Part shown: in pieces, positions 1 through 5,160 of the stretch
Layout of the letters: each line of letters starts with the position of its first letter
How positions within the stretch are numbered: position 1 is the first letter of the stretch
Assembly (NCBI GenBank): GCA_017302195.1
Contig: JAFLEG010000136.1
Coordinates: forward strand, 1-8,766
Reading direction: 5' to 3'
DNA length: 8,766 nucleotides
Source of the DNA: Verrucomicrobiota bacterium
GTDB lineage: Bacteria > Verrucomicrobiota > Verrucomicrobiia > Limisphaerales > UBA9464
Notes under the pieces: model-generated
What the model saw: only the letters and a program-made list of their open reading frames with translations
Databases searched by the model: none
Told to the model about the DNA's origin: nothing
Translations under genes and position numbers: made by a program

Positions 1-30
1 CCCGGCCGCGCCGGTGACGAGGACTCGCAT
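1..30 (-). CDS. N-terminus of NAD-dependent epimerase/dehydratase (extended SDR), partial
   Basis: Only the first ten codons lie in the window; the gene continues beyond the left edge. They read MRVLVTGAAG: a start methionine, a short hydrophobic first beta strand, and the beginning of the glycine-rich TGxxGxxG nucleotide-binding loop. This is how extended short-chain dehydrogenases (sugar-nucleotide epimerases and dehydratases, or related NAD(P)-dependent reductases) begin. The substrate cannot be told from so little. The gene lies 85 bp downstream of the hydrolase gene on the same strand, so it could be in the same transcript. No clear Shine-Dalgarno sequence precedes the ATG. A chance match is possible because only ten residues are seen, but their position right after a start codon makes it fairly convincing. 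Confidence 0.66.
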   Translation of the reverse strand, partial: MRVLVTGAAG

Positions 31-115
31 GGCAAAAGCGGAACGGGGGCTTTGTCCGACATCTCACCACCCGTCGGCAAGCGCAACAGCACGCGATGCG
101 TTCCACGGAAACGGC

Positions 116-1060
116 CTAGAACTTCTCCGGCACCCCCTCCTCCAGCACCCGCAGGTGGCGGGAGAGCCGGTGCTCCCCGACCAGTTGGCGCAGCCAGCGC
201 TCCGGCTCCTCCATGGCCTCGAAGCTCAGCTTGAATGTCCCGAAATGCATCGGGATGAGCCAGTCCGCGCCCAGGTCCTTGAACGCCGCCACCGCCTCAT
301 CCGGTCCCATGTGCACGTTGCGGAATGAGTCGGGGAAGTAGGCGCCGATGGGCAGCAGCGCGAGTTCCGGACGCATCCGCTCCCCGATCTCCCGGAAGCC
401 CTCGAAGTAGGCGGAATCCCCGGCGTGGTACACCCGGCGCCCGTGATGCTCGATCACGAAGCCGCCCCAGCCGCGATGGGCATCCCGGATCGCCCGCGCC
501 CCCCAGTGCTTCGCGGGCACCAGGGTCACCTTCCAGTCGCCGCTGCCGAAACTCTCCCACCAGTGCAGCTCCACGATGCGTTCAAAGCCCAGGCGGCGCG
601 CCAGGGAACCGCAGCCCCAGGGCAGGATGGCGATCTTCGGCGACGGCGGCAGGCGGCGGATGGAGGGACGGTGAAAATGGTCGAAGTGGGCGTGGGTCAG
701 GAGAACCACGTCAATGGGTGGCAGGTCGGCGGCGCGCAGGCCCGGACGCTTCAGCCGCTTCAGCAGGAACAGCCAGTTGGCGAAGTTCGGGTCCACGATC
801 AGGTTCAGATCCGGGAACTGGATCAGGAAGGAGGCGTGTCCGATCCAGGTGAGCGCCAGTTCGCGCGCACCCAGCACCGGAAACCGGGGGATCTTGAAGG
901 AGCCCGACTGCGGGGTGACCAGCGCCTTCCACACCATCTCGCGGAAGAACGTGCGCGGGTTGAAGTGATTGGCCGGGGTCAATTCCCGGAAGGACCGGGG
1001 AATCCGCCGGCGCGGACCGCGGGCATCCACCGGTTGCGGACGGTGCGCTGGGGGACTCAT
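116..1060 (-). CDS. MBL-fold metal-dependent hydrolase, UlaG/NAPE-PLD-like
   Basis: Predicted 314-residue zinc-dependent hydrolase of the metallo-beta-lactamase fold. Seen in the sequence: WIGHASFLI near residues 72-80; a D-P-N-F motif after the next strand; the metal-binding motif THAHFDH (His123, His125, Asp127, His128); a later ligand His185 in VPAKHW; the bridging aspartate Asp215 in HAGDSAY; and the last ligand His272 in PMHFGTF. This full ligand set and the WIGHAS motif match the branch holding UlaG lactonase, RomA-type proteins and N-acyl-phosphatidylethanolamine phospholipase D, so a lactone or phosphodiester substrate is possible; neither is shown. There is no signal peptide, so it is probably cytosolic. 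The frame stays open upstream to a possible start at 1246, but those 62 extra residues are low-complexity and outside the family alignment. I therefore chose the ATG at 1058-1060. No clear ribosome binding site is seen. Confidence 0.88.
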   Translation of the reverse strand: MSPPAHRPQPVDARGPRRRIPRSFRELTPANHFNPRTFFREMVWKALVTPQSGSFKIPRFPVLGARELALTWIGHASFLIQFPDLNLIVDPNFANWLFLLKRLKRPGLRAADLPPIDVVLLTHAHFDHFHRPSIRRLPPSPKIAILPWGCGSLARRLGFERIVELHWWESFGSGDWKVTLVPAKHWGARAIRDAHRGWGGFVIEHHGRRVYHAGDSAYFEGFREIGERMRPELALLPIGAYFPDSFRNVHMGPDEAVAAFKDLGADWLIPMHFGTFKLSFEAMEEPERWLRQLVGEHRLSRHLRVLEEGVPEKF

Positions 1061-1382
1061 GCGACGGGGCCATTCTGGACGGCCCGACGCGAATCCGCCA
1101 GTCGCAGGATCGCCCGCGCCGGACTGAATACCACCCCTCGCGTCGAGTCTCATCCCCGCTGCCGACAGCGCAGCCGCACACGGGCTGGAGAATGACGAAT
1201 TCCCCGGCGCCCGCACGCGAACCGTCGCAACAGTGAGCAACAGCACGTGGTCATGGCCGTGGGTCCCGGTGACATCCTCACCGGAGACGTCGCCTGCCCA
1301 GCCGCGGATTTCTGTTCCCGATCCGGCCTCGATCCGCTCTCAATCCCCCCGGGCCCGCGGCCTCCGGCCGGCCGGGCACTCT
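1061..1382. other. Divergent intergenic region
   Basis: About 320 bp between the starts of the minus-strand hydrolase and the plus-strand glycosyltransferase, which should hold promoters for both. I see no convincing -35/-10 pair on either strand. Short structures present: CTCG-CGT-CGAG at 1137-1147, a 7-base direct repeat with a 10-base period at 1227-1243, and a self-complementary CCGGCCGGCCGG at 1364-1375. Open frames cross the region from both sides (hydrolase frame to 1246, glycosyltransferase frame from a GTG at 1233). Their codons here have markedly more A or T at the third position than the gene bodies, so I regard it as non-coding. Confidence 0.5.
1227..1243. repeat. Short direct repeat GCAACAG, 10-base period
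   Basis: GCAACAG occurs at 1227-1233 and again at 1237-1243. The two copies are exactly one helical turn apart, in the divergent gap between the hydrolase and glycosyltransferase genes. Same-face spacing is what a dimeric regulator binding direct half-sites would use. With only two 7-base copies it may be chance, and no regulator gene is nearby. Confidence 0.25.
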
Positions 1383-3953
1383 GTGATCGAGACCGATACG
1401 CGCGCCAACCAGGCCCCGGCCACCAAGCCCCCGACCGGGCGGGTGCATGTGGACGGCAAGTTCTTCCGGAGGGCCGGCGCCAAGTTTCATCCCAAGGGGG
1501 TCACCTACGGTCCCTTCGCCCCCAATGAGGATGGCGAGCCCTTTGCCGGCCGGGAGCAGACCGTCCGGGACTTCCTCCAGATCCGCGAGCTCGGCGCCAA
1601 CCTGCTGCGGGTGTACCATGTGCCGCCCAGGTGGTTTCTCGACCTCGCGGCCGCCCACGAGCTGCAGCTCCTGGTGGATGTGCCATGGAACAAGCACCTC
1701 TGCTTCCTCGACTCGCCCACGCTGCGCAACGAGGCCCGCGATGCCGTGCGGTCCGCCGCCTACCGCTGCGCCCTCCATCCGGCGGTCTTTGCCCTCTCGG
1801 TGGTCAACGAGATCCCGGCGGACATCGTCCGCTGGAGCGGCGCCGCGGCCGTGGCCGACTTCATTGACGGTCTGATCGCCGAGGTGAAGTCCGTGGACAG
1901 CGGGCTCCTCTGCACTTTCGGCAATTTCCCGCCTACCGAGTTCCTGCGTCCGCGGCGTCCCGACTTCCTGTGCTGGAACCTCTACCTGCACCACGCCCGC
2001 CCCTTCGAGAATTACCTGGCGCGCCTCCAGATGCTGGCCGACACGCGGCCGCTGATCCTCGGGGAGTTCGGCATGGATTCCCTCCGCGAGACCGAGCCCC
2101 AGCAGGCCGAAACGCTGGGATGGCAGGTCGAGGCCGCGTTCCGCGGCGGCTGCGCCGGGGTGGTCTGCTTCGCCTACACCGACGACTGGTGCAAGGACGG
2201 CCGCGCAGTGGACGACTGGGCGTTTGGCCTCGTCACCCGGGACCGTGTCCCGAAGCCCGCCTTCGAGGCGGTGCGGCGGCAGTTTGGCCTCGCACCGCGG
2301 TTTCCCCTGCCCAGCGCACCGCGGGTATCGGTGGTGATCGCCAGCTACAACGGGGCGGCCACCCTTCGGACCTGTCTTCAGTCGCTCGAGCATCTTCACT
2401 ATCCGGACTATGAGGTGATCCTGGTGGACGACGGATCCACCGACGACACCCGGCAGATCGCCGAGGCGTTTCCCGCCGTGCGATACTTCCGTCACGCCGT
2501 CAATCAGGGCCTGGGCGTTGCCCGAAACACCGGGATTGCCGCGTCCTCGGGCGAAATCATTGCCTTTACCGACTCCGACTGCCGCGCCGACGAGGACTGG
2601 CTGCACTATCTCATTGGCGATCTGCTCAACTCCCGCTTTGCCGGCATCGGCGGGCACAACTTCCTGCCGCCGGACGACGCGCCCACCGCGGCCTGCGTGA
2701 TGGTGTCCCCGGGCGGCCCGGCCCACGTGATGCTGACGGACCGCATCGCCGAACACATCCCTGGCTGCAACATGGCGTTCTACAAGTGGGCGCTGGACAG
2801 CATCGGCGGGTTTGACCCGATCTACTGGAAGGCCGGCGATGACGTGGACATCTGCTGGCGCCTCCAGCAGCGCAATTACCGCATTGGCTTCAGCGCGGCG
2901 GGGTTTGTGTGGCACTATCGCCGCAACACGGTGGGCGCCTACCTGCGTCAGCAGTCCGGCTACGGCGCCGCCGAGGCCCTGCTGGAGCGGCGGCATCCGG
3001 AAAACTTCAACCGCTTCGGCGGCTCCATCTGGCACGGGCGCATCTACTCGCCGGCCAAGTTTGGCGTCGAGACCCGCGCCCCGATCATCTACCACGGCCT
3101 GTTTGGGAGCGCCTTCTTCCAGAGCATCTACGCCACGCCGCCGAGCCTGATCCTCGCCGTGCCGACCAGCCTGGAATACCACGTCCTGGTCACCCTGCCC
3201 CTGCTGGTCCTGGGATCGGTCGTGCCCCACCTGGCCTCGGTCGGGCTCGCCAGCCTCCTGTTCTCCCTCGCCATGTGCGGCATCGCGGCGCACCAGGCGG
3301 AAATGCCCCCCACCCAGCGGCGCTGGTGGTCGCGTCCGCTGGTCGCCCTGCTCTTCCTGCTCCAGCCGATCGTGCGCGGATGGGCGCGGCACGGCGGGCA
3401 CCTGCGCGGACAGCACCGCTCGCTCGACGACCGTGAGAATCTGAACTCGGTGATGCTGGAGGATCAGGACGAGGACTTCAGCCAGGTCCTGTTCTGGAGC
3501 GAGACCGGGGTGGACCGCATGGCCTTCCTGGCCCGGATCCTGGAGCGCCTCGACCAGCGCAACTGGCCCAACAAGCCGGACGCCGGATGGAGCCAGTACG
3601 ATGTGGAGCTCTACGGCTCCCGCTGGGCGCGGCTGCTGCTCACCACGGCGGCCGAGTGGTATCCGGGCCGCCGGGAGATGATCCGCTGCCGTCTGGCCGC
3701 CCGCTGGAGTTTCCCCGCCCGCGTCCTGTTCTGGTCCGTGGCCGGCCTGATCCTCGTCGTGATCGGGTTTCTGGCGGGGGGCTGGTCCTGGATGCTGCTG
3801 CTCGGACTGCCGCTGATGGCCTGGTGGCTGAATCAGGAGAAGCGGGACCTGGCCCGCGTGACCTCCAACTTCCTGAACGAGCTCGCCAAGGAGCTCCGGT
3901 TGATCAGAGTGGACCCCCGGCGGGTGGAAACCGGCCGGGACCGCACCGTCTGA
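1383..3953 (+). CDS. Fusion of glycoside hydrolase-like TIM barrel and GT2 glycosyltransferase, membrane-anchored
   Basis: Predicted 856 residues, probably a polysaccharide-synthesis enzyme. Residues 20-300 resemble a clan-A (GH2/GH5-like) barrel: HPKGVTYGPF near the start, a candidate acid/base Glu143 in SVVNEIPADI, and a candidate nucleophile Glu228 in LILGEFGMDS. Residues 315-540 are a GT2 domain: VSVVIASYNG, VDDGSTDDT, the metal-binding DSD at 397-399, GCNMAFYK, and the GDDVD acidic motif at 485-489. Hydrophobic helices lie near 600-637, 652-666 and 780-816, with an unrecognised soluble stretch at about 680-775. No signal peptide or helix precedes the GT2 domain, so both catalytic domains should be cytoplasmic. 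The frame is open from a GTG at 1233, but those 50 extra residues are low-complexity with atypical codons. I prefer the GTG at 1383; neither start has a good ribosome binding site. Sugar donor and product are unknown. Confidence 0.87.
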   Translation: MIETDTRANQAPATKPPTGRVHVDGKFFRRAGAKFHPKGVTYGPFAPNEDGEPFAGREQTVRDFLQIRELGANLLRVYHVPPRWFLDLAAAHELQLLVDVPWNKHLCFLDSPTLRNEARDAVRSAAYRCALHPAVFALSVVNEIPADIVRWSGAAAVADFIDGLIAEVKSVDSGLLCTFGNFPPTEFLRPRRPDFLCWNLYLHHARPFENYLARLQMLADTRPLILGEFGMDSLRETEPQQAETLGWQVEAAFRGGCAGVVCFAYTDDWCKDGRAVDDWAFGLVTRDRVPKPAFEAVRRQFGLAPRFPLPSAPRVSVVIASYNGAATLRTCLQSLEHLHYPDYEVILVDDGSTDDTRQIAEAFPAVRYFRHAVNQGLGVARNTGIAASSGEIIAFTDSDCRADEDWLHYLIGDLLNSRFAGIGGHNFLPPDDAPTAACVMVSPGGPAHVMLTDRIAEHIPGCNMAFYKWALDSIGGFDPIYWKAGDDVDICWRLQQRNYRIGFSAAGFVWHYRRNTVGAYLRQQSGYGAAEALLERRHPENFNRFGGSIWHGRIYSPAKFGVETRAPIIYHGLFGSAFFQSIYATPPSLILAVPTSLEYHVLVTLPLLVLGSVVPHLASVGLASLLFSLAMCGIAAHQAEMPPTQRRWWSRPLVALLFLLQPIVRGWARHGGHLRGQHRSLDDRENLNSVMLEDQDEDFSQVLFWSETGVDRMAFLARILERLDQRNWPNKPDAGWSQYDVELYGSRWARLLLTTAAEWYPGRREMIRCRLAARWSFPARVLFWSVAGLILVVIGFLAGGWSWMLLLGLPLMAWWLNQEKRDLARVTSNFLNELAKELRLIRVDPRRVETGRDRTV

Positions 3954-3992
3954 CTCCACCGTCCACCGCAGCGCCGCAATCGCACCGCACCC

Positions 3993-4748
3993 ATGGCGTC
4001 CCCCGCCCTGATCGCCCCCACGCATCCCGCCTTCTCCGGATTCATCTTCAAGATCCAGGCCAACATGGATCCCAAGCACCGGGACCGCATCGCCTTTGTC
4101 CGCGTGGTCAGCGGGAAGTTCGAGCGCGACATGGTCGTCACCCATGTGCAGTCCGGACGCAAGGTGCGCCTCAGCTCCTCGCACAAGCTCTTCGGCAACG
4201 AGCGGGAGACGGTGAACGAGGCCTTCCCCGGGGACATCATCGGGCTGGTCGGCCACGACGGATTCGGGATCGGCGACACCCTGACGACCGATCCGGCGAT
4301 CTGCTACGACGAGATCCCGCGCTTCACGCCCGAGGTGTTCGAATACTTCCACAATCCAAACACGGCCAAGTTCAAGCAGTTCCGCCAGGGCCTGGACCAA
4401 CTGCTGCTCGAGGGCGTGGCACAGGCCTTCCATCTCAAGGACACCGCCAGCCGGGTTCCCCTGCTGGCCGCCGTGGGGCCGCTTCAGTTTGAGGTCCTGC
4501 AGTACCGTCTGGAAACTGAGTACAACGCCGAGACGCGGCGCGAGTCGGCCCCCTTCCAGGCCGTGCGCTGGCTGCCCAAGGGCATTCCCCCCGAGGATCT
4601 CGACACCCTGTCCCTCCCCACCGGCGCCCGCATCGCCCACGACGGCGACCAGAATGCGGTGCTGCTCTTCCCCACGGAGTGGTCGTTGAACTACTTCGCG
4701 CAGAACAATCCCAAGGTGGAGCTGAGTCCGCTGGCGCCGAAGAAGTGA
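3993..4748 (+). CDS. Stand-alone peptide chain release factor 3 domains II-III (no GTPase domain)
   Basis: A 251-residue protein that aligns with the C-terminal part of RF3 (PrfC), the GTPase that removes RF1/RF2 from the ribosome after termination. Recognisable RF3 stretches are FSGFIFKIQANMDPKHRDR (residues 14-32), AFVRVVSGKFERDM, EAFPGDIIGL (77-86), GIGDTL, and VGPLQFEVLQYRLETEYNA (161-179). They continue to a normal RF3 C-terminus with LNYFAQNNP at 232-240. Complete RF3 is about 530 residues. The whole N-terminal G domain, with its P-loop, DxxG and NKxD motifs, is absent, and none of it is visible in any frame upstream. The remaining domains are complete and open, with codon use like the neighbours. 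The ATG sits at the domain boundary, 39 bp after the glycosyltransferase stop, without a clear ribosome binding site. It cannot hydrolyse GTP; it is either a divergent ribosome-binding factor or the remnant of a rearrangement. Confidence 0.9.
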   Translation: MASPALIAPTHPAFSGFIFKIQANMDPKHRDRIAFVRVVSGKFERDMVVTHVQSGRKVRLSSSHKLFGNERETVNEAFPGDIIGLVGHDGFGIGDTLTTDPAICYDEIPRFTPEVFEYFHNPNTAKFKQFRQGLDQLLLEGVAQAFHLKDTASRVPLLAAVGPLQFEVLQYRLETEYNAETRRESAPFQAVRWLPKGIPPEDLDTLSLPTGARIAHDGDQNAVLLFPTEWSLNYFAQNNPKVELSPLAPKK

Positions 4749-4755
4749 GTGACGG

Positions 4756-4778
4756 AGGGACGCGCTTCGCAAGTCCCT
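4756..4778 (+). terminator. Hairpin after the RF3-like gene, possible terminator
   Basis: AGGGACGCG pairs with CGC-AA-GTCCCT around a CTT loop, giving nine GC-rich pairs with a two-base bulge, eight bases past the stop codon. There is no T-run after it, so it is not a textbook intrinsic terminator. Its position and strength suggest a transcript end or 3'-end stabiliser for the glycosyltransferase/RF3-like unit. Confidence 0.42.
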
Positions 4779-4790
4779 GACCTCTCCCGC

Positions 4791-4908
4791 AGCGCGTGTG
4801 GAGTCGCCGCGGGGAACAGGGGGCATCGTGTGTCGGTGCTTCCCACGATTCCCGCCGTTCGTCCAGGGCGCAGCGGGTCTAGATGAGGTCACGGGTGGAA
4901 CGCGAACC
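4791..4908. repeat. Direct repeat, copy 1
   Basis: First of two diverged copies of a unit of about 120 bp. Blocks shared with copy 2, in the same order: GAGTCGCCGCGGGGA (4801-4815), a CTTCCC block, a CGTTCGTCCA block near 4855-4865, and the 19-base block GGTCACGGGTGGAACGCGA (4887-4905). The spacing between end blocks differs by four bases between the copies, so small indels have accumulated. It contains no coding signature. It looks like a dispersed genomic repeat rather than a gene; no transposase is associated. Confidence 0.72.
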
Positions 4909-4956
4909 CACCACACGTTGGTAGGGTTGGGCTTCCGCACGACCCCATATTCCTCC

Positions 4957-5080
4957 GCTGCGCGCAGGGAGTCGCCGCGGGGATCGCGGGAAGCGCCGAG
5001 GCGTCTGGGCTTCCCCTGTTCCCCGTCGTTCGTCCACGAGCGCAACGGATCCAAATGGGGTCACGGGTGGAACGCGACCC
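4957..5080. repeat. Direct repeat, copy 2
   Basis: Second copy of the unit, 168-172 bp downstream of the first. The identical end blocks fall at 4969-4983 and 5059-5077. Its middle contains an inverted repeat, GGGAAGC at 4988-4994 with GCTTCCC at 5009-5015, which is degraded in copy 1. Conservation of the two ends with a variable, structured middle resembles short non-autonomous or REP-like repeats. The family could not be identified by eye. Confidence 0.72.
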
Positions 5081-5095
5081 TGCCGGGGTTTGGCC

Positions 5096-5110
5096 CTGGC
5101 GCGCCGCCAG
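5096..5110. repeat. Short inverted repeat CTGGCG-CGC-CGCCAG
   Basis: Perfect six-base arms around a three-base centre, about 50 bp before the DUF2314 start and 16 bp past the end of repeat copy 2. It could form a small hairpin in RNA or DNA. No T-run follows, so it is not an obvious terminator. It may be a chance product of high GC. Confidence 0.3.
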
Positions 5111-5129
5111 CGCGCATCGAATTTGCTTT

Positions 5130-5159
5130 CCCCGCCGGCCGGGGTTCCCGACGGTCGGG
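5130..5159. promoter_or_regulatory. Two adjacent inverted repeats abutting the DUF2314 start
   Basis: CCCCG-CCGGC-CGGGG at 5130-5144 is followed by the 13-base palindrome CCCGAC-G-GTCGGG at 5147-5159, ending one base before the ATG at 5161. No Shine-Dalgarno sequence is present in the usual window. The elements could be an operator or an RNA structure limiting initiation at this start. GC-rich DNA makes short palindromes common, so the functional reading is tentative. Confidence 0.33.
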
Positions 5160-5160
5160 C

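Larger units (their letters stand above)
4749..5160. other. Non-coding region with repeats and inverted repeats
   Basis: About 410 bp between the RF3-like gene and the DUF2314 gene. An open frame runs through it from 4798 in phase with the next gene, but the translation is arginine/glycine-rich without any motif and overlaps the two direct repeats, so I do not treat it as coding. It holds a hairpin just after the RF3-like stop, two diverged repeat units, and inverted repeats reaching up to the next start codon. It must also carry whatever promoter drives the DUF2314 gene, but no clear promoter boxes are visible. Confidence 0.55.

Noticed and set aside
425..1195. Plus-strand open frame of 256 codons opposite the MBL-fold hydrolase
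   Set aside because: The opposite strand carries the complete metal-ligand set; this translation shows no motif.
1061..1246. N-terminal extension of the hydrolase to a start at 1246
   Set aside because: The extra 62 residues are low-complexity, lie outside the family alignment, and would overlap the opposing glycosyltransferase frame; the ATG at 1060 fits the family length.
1233..1382. N-terminal extension of the glycosyltransferase to the GTG at 1233
   Set aside because: The 50 added residues are Ser/Pro-rich with many A/T-ending codons unlike the gene body, and homology-like sequence begins only after 1430. It cannot be fully excluded.
3587..4492. Possible frameshifted RF3 G domain upstream of the domain II-III gene
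   Set aside because: I looked for P-loop, DxxG and NKxD motifs in the alternative frames before 3993 and found none; the region encodes the glycosyltransferase C-terminus in its own frame.
1278..5054. Minus-strand open frame of 1258 codons opposite the glycosyltransferase and RF3-like genes
   Set aside because: It mirrors the codon phase of two well-supported plus-strand genes, has low-complexity Gly/Arg/Gln/His-rich content without motifs, and is explained by GC-rich third positions suppressing antisense stops.
4791..5080. CRISPR-like array
   Set aside because: There are only two units, each about 120 bp and imperfect, with no regular short repeats or spacers.
4798..5160. N-terminal extension of the DUF2314 protein to 4798
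   Set aside because: It translates the two direct repeats into Arg/Gly-rich sequence without conserved motifs; the repeats explain the open frame.
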